This document shows positions 1-14,237 of a stretch of DNA of 64,000 nt, piece by piece. Every line of letters starts with the position of its first letter. Positions within the stretch are counted from its first letter, which is position 1. Origin of the DNA: Pisolithus tinctorius (Eukaryota > Basidiomycota > Agaricomycetes > Boletales > Pisolithaceae); the NCBI GenBank assembly GCA_024663395.1, contig JANFAH010000004.1, positions 2,480,001 through 2,544,000 of the forward strand, written 5' to 3'. The notes under the pieces are model-generated. The model was not told the origin of the DNA and ran no database searches. It was given only the letters and a program-made list of their open reading frames with translations. The translations under genes and the position numbers were made by a program.

Positions 1-1442
1 GCCAAACCAAGAGATCAGTACTCAAGGATATCCCACCGGAAGTGACAGGGCGACTCTGGTCGTCAATGGACCTGTGTTCAGTAACGGCACTGGCCACAGT
101 ACTGCTGTAGATGGGACATGTGCGAATTGTGACGGCGTCACGCTACGCAACGTTCAGGTGAGGCTATGTCTTGGCTTGACGTATGGTTTTCTCACAAGGG
201 AATGGAAACGTGATGATATAGATCAATGGCACAAGGCTTGGCGCACCACCTATTAATGGGGGAGCGAACATCGAGATGGGTGGTTCCTAACGCGAACCAG
301 GTCATCGAGTACGTTCCACTCCTTTGACCCGCGCAGTTGGTCGTGCCTCCACGTTGCTGAGGGAAACCTAAATTGCACCTAATGCGACCGTCCAAAACAA
401 TGATATCGGTCCAGCTGGTTCGGACCTCTTTCAGCAATGGGCCGACGGTATTTCGGTTTCCTGTCGCAACAGCCTTGTTAGAAACAACATGATTAACAAC
501 CCTACCGACGGAGGCATCGTGTTGTTTGGTTCTCCCGGGACACGTGTGGAAAACAATACGATTTGGGTGGAATCGGTACGCCGTCGGGTTAAATATCTAC
601 TCAGCGCCGAATAACCGTGCCTTGATAAATCTAGAACACATTACTGGGTGGTATTAATATGGTCGACTACAATCCCTTCAGTGGAAATTACAGTGGCGTG
701 GTCGTGACGAACAACACGATTGTTGGTGGATTTGCCGACGGAACACCTTCGGGATCGCAGACGAAGGGCACGAATAATGAAGATGTCATCATCAAGTGTG
801 TCACCTTTATCTTGTCTGTCTTCCAGGTCAGTTGACTTACCTCCATCAGAATTGGGATTGCCATTGGGCCACGGACTTGGTTTGGAAACGAGTACGGTAA
901 CAACGTGAGCCAAGGAGGGACGGTTCTGGGGAACCAACTTACCGGAGCGTTCAGCTACGGTATTGCCATGACGTCTGCAAAGAACTTCACCGTCGAGAAT
1001 AACGTTCCTCATCGGGAACACGTCGTTTATAGGTGCTCGAGGGCCAAACTGTACAGCGAACGATCCCACGCCCTCTCCGGCCCCTTTTGTCATCGATCTG
1101 AACACGACAACACAGTCGACCACACAGTCGAACTTTACGCCAGTTGCTGATGGGGACAGTTTGACCTGTGTGCTTCCCCCTGACGGCGGAGACTACTGGC
1201 CATTTGGGGGCAATCCCAGCACGTCGCCGTCACCGTCGTCGTCGTCAACTCCCTCGTCTTCACACTTGAGTACAGGTACCACTGTCGGCATCATATTGGG
1301 TTCTATTGCGGCCGTCGTTGCTGTTGCTGTCTTGGCCTTGGTTTGTCCGCAAATGGGCAGTAAAGCGTGCCGAAGCGAGAAAACTCGTCAATTCAAATGG
1401 ACTAATATTCTAGGATACGTTCGGAACAAGGAACGATTCTAG
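1..1442 (+). CDS. Membrane-anchored right-handed beta-helix protein, 5' partial
   Basis: The window opens inside this gene. The reading shows successive beta-helix rungs with Asn ladders, for example VQNNDIGPAG, VRNNMINNPTDGG, VENNTIW, VTNNTIVGG and FTVENN. A Pro/Ser/Thr-rich linker (about 1210-1270) follows, then one hydrophobic helix (TTVGIILGSIAAVVAVAVLA, about 1281-1340) and a short basic tail ending at the stop at 1440-1442. This suggests an extracellular beta-helix domain of pectate-lyase or glycosidase type on a single-pass anchor; the catalytic family cannot be named. Introns are likely near 158-225 and 809-850. Extra single bases near 288, 314, 380 and 1007 break the frame although the next frame continues the same rung, so the gene is either decayed or the sequence has errors. 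Family fold is seen in the pattern; enzyme activity is not established. Confidence 0.7.
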
Positions 1443-1799
1443 CTCTAAATTCAAGGCTCTCTGGACATGCTCTGTGCACCTGTGATACCCTATCTCGCAG
1501 ACATTCTATTTATGCTTCTGGCCTTGCACTGTCTCGTATCTTTTGTAGTGATTTCTGCACACTATGCTGGCTCCATTTGACTGTCTATTCTGATTCATTT
1601 CCTGTACAATACTCGTCTGCATACCATATTGCGGATGTATTAGGTAGCAGGGGAATTTCCTAATTTAGAAATGTTACTACATTTGCTGACTAATATTGTG
1701 GCAAGTCAATCTGAACGAGCTCGAAACGTTGCCACTACGCACCTTGGGTTCGTCACATACTTATCCGCTGTCCTCGCTTTTCTTTTCACCAGCGAAAAA
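1443..1799. other. Intergenic: 3' flank of beta-helix gene and promoter of poly(A) polymerase
   Basis: No gene is seen. The first part is T-rich and probably holds the 3' UTR of the beta-helix gene. The last 100 bases lead to the poly(A) polymerase start and end in a run of six A residues directly before the ATG. I see no convincing TATA box. Confidence 0.5.
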
Positions 1800-4650
<2,851 letters not shown>

Positions 4651-4825
4651 TGAAAGTGGATGACGCAGGTACCTCTACGTGGAAAATATTATAGCCCCGA
4701 CTTTTCTCTTCAATTCGTCTTGGGACTCTGGCCTTTTCTTCTTCTCGTACACATCGCTACTTTCTCGTTTCTTGTATTCTGATAATTCTTGCATAAATCA
4801 AGACACCAGAACTGTAACGTAGGCG

Positions 4826-5769
4826 TCAACTATAAAATCTTTTCCTGCAGCAGAGAGTGGCCTGTGAAGTATATGGAATACCAGTCGCCGTGTCCAGGAA
4901 GTACAATGTGCAAAGGGCGTAACTATCGGTCATGTACTGGATCTCCTGAGGCATCTGAATTAGGCATGGGAAGACGGGACAGCCGGCGTATACTCCGGTT
5001 ACGGTGAGGCTGGTCACGTTCGCTTTGCGGTGAGTTTGGGTCCCGCACGGCCATGATGAGTTTTGAGCCAAGAGCGTCGAAGTCGAGGTAGGCACCTATT
5101 TTGAAATCATCTGTTTTCCATAGCCTCTGGTAGATGTAAGATTCGGTCACTTGCGAGGATACCGAGGAAGCGGGTGAAAGAGGTGCGTGTGGGGTGCGTA
5201 GCCAGAACCGAAGTCTGTGTGACGCTCCCCGTGGCATTGAGAGAGCGGGTATAGAGCTGGGGAGAATATCAGTGGCTATCCCACTGGCTGCGTGAACAAC
5301 CTCACTAAATCATGAACGTAATGGTTTGAGGTTCGCAGTCTAGTTTGAGGAAGCGATCATCGAATAAAGTGCGACCCACGCCTCCTGCCTCATAATCAAG
5401 GGATAAGGCATATATGCCGACCTCGACGAATCGCCACCTGATGCAAGAGAGAAATATCGTGCGTGGAGTTGCACGTGAGAGACAACAGCAACGATCGTAC
5501 CTCACAATAAAACTAACGTGAGCGCGACCGACGATGGCCTGATATATAAGCATGTCTTGCGTTGCATTCCGAAGGATGGCGAAAGAAGCGTCTGCAATAG
5601 AACGAAAATCCGGATCTCGGCCTACCCACAGATCGTTGTCACCGAATATCCGATGGTCAATGCCTGCTGATCTAAGCCACACGCGCAGGTGATATAGGCA
5701 GCCGACAGGCAATGAAGATCTTGGAGGAAAGACACTGAAAGATTCATTCAGTCTTTGCTGCAAGTTCAT
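4826..5769 (-). CDS. Unrecognised protein fragment, multi-exon
   Basis: I do not recognise this protein. From an ATG at 5769 the reading is MNLQQRLNESFSVFPP, continuing through FGDNDLWVGRDPDFRSIADA and QDMLIYQAIVGRAHVSFIV to a plausible intron (GTACGAT...CATCAG, about 5453-5518). After it comes WRFVEVGIYALSLDYEAGGV and FDDRFLKLDCEPQ. Further coding-like stretches follow: YIYQRLWKTDDFKIGAYLDF at about 5125-5070, and VTSLTVTGVYAGCPVFPCLI at about 5020-4950. Amino-acid composition and plausible splice sites support real coding, but frames do not join cleanly. It may be one gene together with the fragments at 5932-6415. No domain, signal peptide or membrane segment was recognised. Confidence 0.35.
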
Positions 5770-5931
5770 GAGAGCTCGACTTACAATACCGAAAAGTCAA
5801 GCTGTCGTGGATTAACGGAAAGCCTCAATGTAATGGGTTTGCAAATGGCACGTTCCACATGACCTGCTTTTAATGTTATCGAGAAAGTGTAGAAGTTTTG
5901 GCGGTCTGCTTCTGCCTCTACCCTGCTTGGG

Positions 5932-6415
5932 TTAAGGCACGGTCGTCGTACAGGTAGCACCGGAAAAACCTACATAATGGTGATTTGTATTGGGGCATCC
6001 CCAGCGCTGAGGGAATATATGTAGGTCAAAGCGTCTGTAAGAGGTTCCATGTGTAAGAAGGACTGATTTGAACTTTGCAGGGATGCGTGTCAGTAGATAT
6101 AGGCAGACAGAGGACGGATTGTCATCACATTGAATTGGACGGGGTATGTGAAGGCTGTCCACGGGAACGCCTATTACCGTGAGGGTTAATATCAAGCACC
6201 CATTTGTTGGAGGAATCAATCAGGAAAGAAGGTGGAGAATCGGAATCAAAGGAAAAGACCCACGGGTTAGAGCCTGCCGGACTGATAGGGCTTGGTGTGC
6301 TAACCGCTTCGTAGACAGGAAGGATGGGCTCCTCGTCGTCTAACTCAGCAGAGCCTGGGCCAGGAGTCTCCTGCCTCATAGCCTGCCAAATACTCGTCCG
6401 AAATCTATGAGTCAT
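5932..6415 (-). CDS. Unrecognised minus-strand coding fragments
   Basis: A reading from the ATG at 6415 gives a Pro/Ser/Glu-rich stretch, then NPWVFSFDSDSPPSFLIDSS and NKWVLDINPHG, where a possible donor GTAATAGG appears. Downstream LLTHGTSYRRFDLHIFPQRW and GCPNTNHHYVGFSGATCTT read well in another frame, which fits either an intron of about 100 nt or an indel. It could be the 5' part of the gene whose fragments lie at 4826-5769. No family was recognised. Confidence 0.3.
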
Positions 6416-6805
6416 TGTTATCGAACGTGCGCCGGGAGCAGGAATATGTTCAGTTGTGAGTGAAGAGCTGATATTGGCCCCCTATCAAGCGCTGGACCCG
6501 AATACGTGGGCTGATGATGGTTGACGTTGATGTTTGCAGGCCCCACGACGGAAGTGTAACAGGGCTAGGTCACTGCAATCAGAATCCTGCAGAACCTCCC
6601 ACTTGCCTTGATCGTTCACATGCACTCCTCGAAAGCTTTGCACTGGACGTCAATATCCGCGTTTAGTCACAGATTGATCTGAGGCTGTGGATGCAGTGAA
6701 CCTGTGTATTTTGTGACCTTGACAGTCAGACAAGCACTGCCGGTCACTGAAAGTCTAAACCTGCCACCGGAAGATCACCGGAAAAGGAAAGTACTAGGTG
6801 CCTTC
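6416..6805. other. Intergenic between divergent unknown gene and GatB gene
   Basis: About 390 bases between a minus-strand unknown and the plus-strand GatB gene, so it probably holds both promoters. An open frame runs upstream of the GatB ATG from 6704 but begins with GTG and looks like 5' leader. No clear core promoter motif was seen. Confidence 0.4.
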
Positions 6806-8958
6806 ATGAACCTCGTCCGTCCGCGTCCCATATGGCGGGCACAGTGTCACTGGAAATCGCAGGAGCTCTGGAGATTTAACGGCTTACGAGGCATCCACAA
6901 ACAACGTGAAAGAGTGGAGGACAGGAGATGGCCAGGCTGGGAAGTCGTCGTTGGCATCGAAGTGCACGCACAAATCAAGTCACAGAAAAAGTTGTTTTCT
7001 GGTGAGTATGATTCCGGGGTTACGACTGCCTTTGTAGGCGATACTAAGAAGGTTCAGAGGCTAGGATAGCTCATACCAACGAGGCTCCCAACACGGCTGT
7101 GTCTTGTTTTGACGCTGCACTTCCTGGAACGCTGCCCGTGAGCGACCACTCTCCTTTGTGCAATGCGTCTTCTGAGTTGAAAGGTAGAGCCTGAATCCGA
7201 AATGTGTAGAACTAGCGGTCCGCACTGCACTAGCCCTGAATGCACATGTCCAGCGGCGTTCAGCATTTGATCGGAAACACTATTTTTACCCCGACCTTCC
7301 TTCTGGCTACCAGATCACTCAGCGGTATGGTGAGAAATGCCCGTACGTGTTGACAGGCACACATAGATTGATGTGAAATGCTCCTGTGTTTTAGCACCGT
7401 TGGCGAGGGGAGGTTATTTGAAGCTCTCTCGCGGTGATGTTACTGTCCGTATCACACAATTACAGTTAGAACAAGTGCGCCAATCTCTGTCTTTCCAGTG
7501 TCTTTTCTTAACGTACAACTAACAGGATACTGCGAAGTCAACGTTCCATGCTGGCCGACGCGTTTCACTCATAGACCTGAACCGGGCGGGATCTGGCCTG
7601 ATGGAAATTGTTTCTGAGCCTGACATGAGGTGACTCTCCCTGGCCCATTTCTTGAGAAGTATCACGTTCCAATCTAGCTAGGTCACCGGAAGAGGCAGGA
7701 GATTATGTTCGAACTCTACAGACCTTGTTACGTGCGGTCGGGTCCAGCGACGGTAGCATGGAACTCGTACGTGTGAATTTATATCTCGGAGATTATAGCG
7801 GTGGTTCACACTTCAAGGCTGTTAGGGCTCTTTGCGATGTGATATCAACGTGTCAGTGAACCGCCATGAGCAAGCACCTGGAACGCGGTGCGAAATCAAA
7901 AATTTGAATAGCATCAAATTCATGATGACGGCCATCAGTCTGTGTAATCATCCCACCGCACGAGGGCGAGTTATTGACAATATTCTCTAGCCTCTGAGGT
8001 CTTCCGTCACATTGAACTTCTGGAGAGTGGGCGAACGGTCCCTCAAGAGACACGTGGATTCGATGAGGACAAGGCAGAGACTTTTAAACTACGGAGCAAA
8101 GAAGATTCGCCGGATTACAGGTACATGCCGGACCCCAATCTCCCACCGCTGCTTCTCTCTCAGGTGAGTGCCCATGAATCAGTACCAGGATGATCGGAAT
8201 AATGACATGTGGTCTTGAAGGAATACATCGAGCGTGTCCGGTCCTCTATGCCAGAGCTTCCCAGTGAAACACGCGTACGCCTTCTTTCTATGGGCTTGTC
8301 AGAGCGTGATGCAGACGTTCTCATGACCGTCGATGCTGGGCGTGAGGTCGGATTTGATGGAGAAATTGGAAAGGGGGCCGTTGCCTACTTTACTGATCTC
8401 GTTTGCGGGCGGGATCCCAAGATAGTGGTGAACTGGTATGCTACTATCTTTTTTTATTACGTTTGCACCCACAGCTCAGTGCCTTTCACATAGGATGACT
8501 CACGATCTCCTCGGCCAGCTGGCTGCGCGCAAAGAGACTTTTAGCGATAATCCTGTGTCAGTGAAACACATGGGTGAGCTTATAGACATGGTGCAAAGTG
8601 GCAAAGTGACAGGTGAGCCCTTCGTATGGGGGTTATGTGCGTCTCCCAACACTTGTGCCCAGGTACGTCGGGCAAGACGCTCTTACGCCACATGATAAGC
8701 CACAGGTCACTCGATTCCCCTTCGAAGCTAGCTAAGGAACTAGGTCTTATCGCGCTTTCCCGGGAAGACTCTTCGTTGGTCAAAGAGTGGTGCTTGGAAG
8801 CAATTGAAGAGCTTCCCCAACAAGCGGAGGCCGTGAGGAAGGGAAATCTCCCTGTTTTAAACAAACTTGTTGGGAAGGTCATGAAATTGGGTAAAGGTCG
8901 AGCGAACGCGAAGACAGTACGGACGTTGCTCTTGGCGTTACTGAGGCAGGAGCGTTAA
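6806..8958 (+). CDS. PET112: Aspartyl/glutamyl-tRNA amidotransferase subunit B, mitochondrial (GatB/Pet112)
   Basis: GatB subunit of the GatCAB/GatFAB complex, which converts Glu-tRNA(Gln) to Gln-tRNA(Gln) in mitochondria. The ATG at 6806 is chosen because the longer open frame starts with GTG. The N-terminus is Arg-rich ([13 protein letters not shown]), as expected of a mitochondrial presequence. Core signatures in order: [126 protein letters not shown]. The helical and YqeY-like tail ends [25 protein letters not shown] at the stop. I could join the exons without any frameshift in the core, including introns at about 7002, 7767-7827 and 7934-7988. This is one of the cleanest genes in the window. 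Confidence 0.93.
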
Positions 8959-9094
8959 CGATCATGCCGTGCCAACCATACTGTACCTTTCTTTCAGGTG
9001 CAGCATGATGCAGAAGCTTCAGATACGCTATTATACATGTACTCTTTTCCGCTCAATCCTCGCTTCCGATTCAACGGTCCGCTGACAAGGTCAT

Positions 9095-10216
9095 CTAGTC
9101 GTGTTGCTTCAACACCGCTACCTCTAGTTTTGTCCTCAACCCTCTCCACCTTGTTCCAGCTCCAGCATTTTGGGTAGCTTCAACGGGCATCTCGGACAAA
9201 ACTTTTGCTATCCAGTTGGCGTCCGTCAGGGGAGTTAAATCATTGCGCCGAGGCAATTGCTTGAGCTGGATTAATCGGCGAAATGCGCGCACGATAATTA
9301 CACATACCCGTTTCACACGATCGTAGGGTGCCTCCCATCCACTTACCTGGCGCACAACCAGTGGTGGGTTGGAAGAGAAGGAGTGGTATACCCGTGTGTC
9401 GTGTATTCGGAAGAGTACGTTGTCGACTCGCAAGGTAAACCGTGCAAGAATGAAGAAACACGTTGGCATAACGCGCTGTTCGGTGTGAGTTACCTGAGAG
9501 AAATAAGACAACAAGGTAAACTGACAATTCTGACGAGCAGATTGGACGACCCGTTGTCGTGTAGCTCGTCCTCGTATAGTGGTATTTCGGCATAGAATAA
9601 AATCGGATCGGGACGGGTGAGTTCAGCAAGAGGAATGTCGTGCGTGCCATCTTCGGAATCACCATCTTTCCAAGATACCGATGATGAAGTCTCCGAAGGC
9701 TCCGTTTCGACGCCAGGATGGTGACCAGAGTAAACAGTAGTGTATGTCCAATCGTAAGGTTTGGCCACTACTGTGGTGGGCAAAGGCACATTTGTGTCCG
9801 GGTCTGTGCTGGTGAGATAGACTCAATGACTGTGAGTTGGGCCGATGCCGTCTATCGCCTCACCGGCTCTTCAACCAGGCATCGGCATATCCAACTTTGA
9901 CACCACCGTCTCCATCCTGTAGTTCGCCGCACCTGACTCCCATCAACGCGCCTCTAGCATCAAACGTCAATTTCCAGGCCGACGTTCGATGTTCCAGGGT
10001 CAGATAGTTGTTTCCGAACGTCATTTCTGGAAGTGAGAACCCAAGGTGGTTCTGGAGCGAGTCGCACTCGGCGGCATTTGAGATTGGGTTGGTAGACGCT
10101 GTAATGAGCCAGTCATGGATCTCTATCGACCGCGAGTTTGGTGTCTCTGAGAGTTTGTGCTGTGGCACTGCTACCGCTGCAGCCATGACTGGTTGCAGGA
10201 AATACCTGAGGGTCAT
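9095..10216 (-). CDS. TIP41: TIP41-like protein, regulator of PP2A/TOR signalling
   Basis: Homologue of yeast Tip41, which binds Tap42 and modulates type 2A phosphatases downstream of TORC1. Exon 1 (10216-9864) reads SRSIEIHDWLITASTNPISN, LPEMTFGNNYLTLEHRTSAW and GVKVGYADAWLKSR. An intron with GTGAGG...CACCAG leads to exon 2 at 9808 with PLPTTVVAKPYDWTYTTVYS. Later exons give LTRPDPILFYAEIPLYEDEL, HDNGSSNLLVRI, VMPTCFFILARFTLRVDNVL, SGWEAPYDRVKR and LPRRNDLTPLTDANWIAKVL, all hallmark TIP41 blocks. The protein ends LEVAVLKQHD at 9095. Convergent with the GatB gene, with only 136 bases between stops. The start could alternatively be the second Met ten codons downstream. Confidence 0.94.
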
Positions 10217-10315
10217 CGAAATCAGATAACTCGGAGTTATAAAATCAATTATTTTTTGTACACACGTCTCTGAAATAAATTACAAAATAAATCCAAATAC
10301 TGACGGCCATCGACG

Positions 10316-12209
10316 ATGGAGGAATCACGCTCGTCAACGCCAGAGGCACCCCCACAAGACTTGTGGTCCTCAATACTGGATTCGGTGTCATCCACACGAT
10401 CAACGCCGTCTAAGCAAGTGCTTATCCTAGGCCAGCCATCGACCGGAAAGTCCCTTCTCGCATCTACCCTGCTGCAGAAACCCGTGGCAGATGACAGCAC
10501 GGAGGAATCGCGGACTGATTTCGCACTGGGATATGACTGGGCGGACGTGAAAGATGGCGACGAAGGTATGTTTGTCGGCCTGCCAACTGCAGCGAGATAG
10601 TTGATGAACCTTTTGGCAGATACCCTTGCACGGTTATCCGTGTACACAGTACCTTCAGATGCGAAGGCTTACAGCGCATTGCTGCCACACTTTCTACCGC
10701 CAAAGAACGTTCTGCCCCATACTGCTGTCATGATTGTATTAGATTGGACGCGTCCCTGGACATTCGTGGAGGAGCTGGAGACGTGGCTCAAGTGGGTAGA
10801 ACAATGGGCAAAGGGGGATGGATCTCGTGAAGTCGAAATTGTAAGAGAAGAGAACCGCGAGCGCCGTATGTATGTCTTCCGTGTGCGAGGTCATCTCTTC
10901 ACGCCAACACAGTTCAGGTGCATCTACAGCATTATACAGAACCTTCTGCAGACACTCTCCCTGCGACCTCCAATCTGACTTCGAGTGCCGTCCTCCCGCT
11001 GGGTCCTGGGACTTTCACCCATAATTCAGCCGGCGTGCCAATTGTCGTTGTGTGTTCCAAGGCAGATCTAATCGACGAGGGCAGTAACCTGATTGGACCA
11101 GGTACCTCGGGGATGGGTGGGATGGTCAAGGGGAAAGGTGGAGAGTGGGAGGAACGGACAGACAGCATCATGCAAGTTCTTAGGACCATATGCCTGAAAT
11201 GTGAGCGCATAGTTGTTGTCTCTTTCTTGTCCGAGCCTTTGCCAATCCGTTTCCCAGATGGCGCTGCATTATTTTATACGACCCCACAGCCAAGTACATT
11301 ACAAGTCATACGGCAATATACCCTACATCTTCTGTTTATCCCCCCAGCGCCATCCCCTGGCATTTCAGCAGGAATGGAAGCACCTGCGTCGATACGGAAT
11401 CCTTTCGTGTTTCATCACAAGCCGAATACCCTAGACCGCGACCGAATCGTGGTTCCTGCTGGATGGGATAGCTGGGGGAAGATTGGTGTTTTGCGGGAGG
11501 GCTTCGAGGCAAAGTCATGGGGTGAGGCTTGGGACACTGATATTGAGGCTAGTGAAGGGGAAAGTGAGGAGGCAAGCGGTGCAAAGCGGATGTATCGGTC
11601 CTTAATACCGGACCAAGGGGCAAAGGCAAGTCCAACTGTTACGAGTCAATCACAACACCTAAGCCTGCCATTCAGCCGCCGCCACTACCGCCGTTCAATG
11701 CCCCCATGGCTGAGCAAGCATTCCTTGCCAAGCACTATGACGAGAACGCCAAAAAGCCTGATCGTGATCCTCGGGGTGCGTTCCGCAACCCTGTCGAGAG
11801 TGCCACGGCGGGTATTGTCGGACCCATGGGAAGCAGCAGTTTCAGCCTTCCAAATGTCGAGCGAGCACTTTCCGAAATGGAAGCTAGCATGGGTGGCAGC
11901 AGTGCGCTGAGTGCCAGCGTGAACGGGGATTCTGCCCGGAAGCTGTCGCGGGGAACTCGACCAACCTCTGGATTGTCTGCTGGTGCACCAGGGGCGAGTA
12001 CTGTTGGCCGCACATCCACCTCTCCGACATTGGGAACTTCAACCAACGCAACCGGTGGACAAACACAGCATGAGGTACTACAGAACTTCTTCCAGAGCCT
12101 GTTAAGTTCCAAAGACCGTGCTGGCCAAAGCGCAGCGGCCTCGCGCACTGCAGCAACACAGTCCCCGAGGACCAATGGAAATGCGAGTGGACCAGACGAT
12201 ACAAGTTGA
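10316..12209 (+). CDS. Cytoplasmic dynein light intermediate chain
   Basis: DLIC links the dynein heavy chain to cargo adaptors for minus-end transport on microtubules. The RAS-like domain has the P-loop QVLILGQPSTGKSLLASTLL and then GYDWADVKDGDE, with the first intron at 10565-10619. Next come DTLARLSVYTVPSDAKAYS, HTAVMIVLDWTRPWTFVEEL and ETWLKWVEQWAK, then an intron at about 10871-10915. VPIVVVCSKADLIDE follows, and YGAALFYTTPQPSTLQVIRQ lies across another short intron (11202-11267). The C-terminal part is Ser/Gly/Pro-rich and contains EQAFLAKHYDENAKKPDRDP and SFSLPNVERALSEMEASMGG. A frame change near 11650 joins TVTS to TPKPAIQPPPLPPFNAP, so one indel lies there. Divergent from TIP41 with only about 100 bases between start codons, so they probably share a promoter. 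Confidence 0.92.
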
Positions 12210-12765
12210 TTTGTTATTGTACGACCGACATCCCCTTTTGAATTATAGGCCATTGCACTTTTCTTTCACCTTTCCTTATGATCTCTGCCAGTGGCAGCTC
12301 CTTTGCCAGCTCAGCATCTGTGTTTGAAATTTATGGGCAGTCCATTGTTTGTGTGGGACAAACAAAGAACAATAACTGATCCTTATTACCCACCCGTCGA
12401 GTCCGGCCGCACTGAGAGTGTGGCACGGCAAAGAGCTCCACAGCCGCTCAAGTCGTTGACAGCCTGAAACATTCCACTTCGAAGTTTGAAGCCAACTGTC
12501 GGGCTCAGCTCCTGGCTCAGAACTTGGCATAGTCAACATGGGCAAATGGTGCAGAATTTTGCATCTTATCGCCACACTAGCGCAAGTTGACTGTCGCCTT
12601 TTCTTCGCAGGACTGCCGAACATTATGATAATGTTTTGGGTGCAAAAATGAGGAGTTTAGTGTGCGCTTCTTCCCCTACTTCGTGTCTGGCGTCGCGGGT
12701 TTGACGGAAATGGCTCTCATAGCTCCGGCGCGATTAAGCGCGCTAGGCTGGAAAAAGTAGAGCCT
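12210..12765. other. Intergenic, nothing recognised
   Basis: About 555 bases between two plus-strand genes: the 3' flank of the dynein chain and the 5' flank of the next gene. I found no RNA gene, repeat or clear promoter element. Confidence 0.4.
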
Positions 12766-14001
12766 ATGATAAGCTATGAAGCCTTTGTCGAAGACCTAGA
12801 TCGTGGCGACTCATTTACCACGTCTCTTATCGAGGTTTTAGTCAAGGTGCGCAGCCCAGTTCGGTACTTCAGGGGATCGATATTGAAGTGGTGGGTCATA
12901 TAGGAGATTGCCGAACGTCGATTTCGCCAAAGTGCTGCAGACCGTGGTCTTATAGCCGATCGCACCGCAAGGTCGTTGCGGAGGCTCTCAAGTCCCCCGG
13001 CGGTGTACCGTGAACGTGGACTAGGACGCGGAACGGGTGGTCGGCGGGCCTTGGACCCCACTGACTACCTATCTCAACCCCCTGAAGAACTGGACGTCGA
13101 TGACGACGACGACGAGTTAGGATCATACAATGCCTTTGTGCCTGTCGTAGAAGGTGCTCGCATAAACACTGACTTGTATGAGGCATATCGCTCTCAACAT
13201 AGTTGGTCGAATTCCTCGATACCATATGTGTTCAGTATCCCTCACATGTCTCCCCCATTGCCAGTCCCTCCCTCCGAACCCCCCGCGAGTGATAGGGTGT
13301 TGCCTCCATTGATCGAGGCCTCACCCTCACCGAGGGCGAGCGTGTGGTTACCACCAGCCAGTGGTCTCCTCCATGGTTCATCATCAAGACAAAATCCTAT
13401 CCGACGGCCTCCGAGAAGTCGTCGGCTCACGGACTTCGACGAGTTTACCACTCAAAGACGCAACTTAGCGCGTCAACTTACCGTCGACGATGACCCCACA
13501 ACTCGGCCGGATGGTGCGAATACTAATCCACTGCTGCCAGATAGCTCGCCATCCAACATTCGGTCTGAGGACACGTTTTCGACATCTCGTACGTCTTCGC
13601 AAGCAAGGCGATTCTTCCCATTCGGTAGGGGAAGGCGTTTCGAGATTATTCCCGCTCCCAGACCAGCTACAAGCGTTTCTGAAGACTGGCTCTTCCCTCC
13701 CCCACCTGGGTTGCCTAGCGCTTCTGAGAGAGCGGAAAGCATGCGCACAGACGAAGACCGCAGTGACGAGCGTTCTCAAGCACCTCGACTCCGCCGAGGT
13801 GGCTTACGGGCGCCGGAAGCTATGCTTTCGCGGCATGGATTTTCATCATGGCTAGGTCTGCCCCCTCACGAAGAGCCACCCGCTGTTGGAAGAAGCCTGG
13901 AGGATGGTGAGAACATGTCACCAGGAGAGCAGGTGGACCCTGTTATTCCAAGACCTGTTTCGGCTTCCGAGATCGCTGCACAGTCCATTGGAAGTTCCTA
14001 G
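12766..14001 (+). CDS. Uncharacterised Pro/Ser/Arg-rich acidic protein
   Basis: I do not recognise a domain. Exon 1 from the ATG at 12766 reads MISYEAFVEDLDRGDSFTTS and ends at 12846. An intron at 12847-12903 (GTGCGC...ATATAG) joins in frame to EIAERRFRQSAADRGLIADR. The second exon is open for about 365 codons to a stop at 13999-14001. It contains an acidic run (DVDDDDDELGSYNAF), many Pro/Ser/Arg stretches and no membrane helix. The low-complexity composition suggests an intrinsically disordered, possibly nuclear protein. Splice phase and length argue that it is a real gene. It converges with the eIF3m gene downstream. Confidence 0.75.
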
Positions 14002-14237
14002 ACACTGATATATCTATTTTGTTTTACATATCATGTTTCTTTTTACCTGTAACCTTGGATATGATAACAGATAGTTTCCATGCTGCATAGGTTGCTTCGT
14101 CGACTACACCATCAACGATGCAATTATCTGACTATGGGAACCTCAAACCAAAATGAATTAATGACAAGTAATTGGCTATGCAATTTCAATTTTTAAATGC
14201 ATAGCTCAAGTTAAGCCGTGCTCTCGACATGAGTTCC

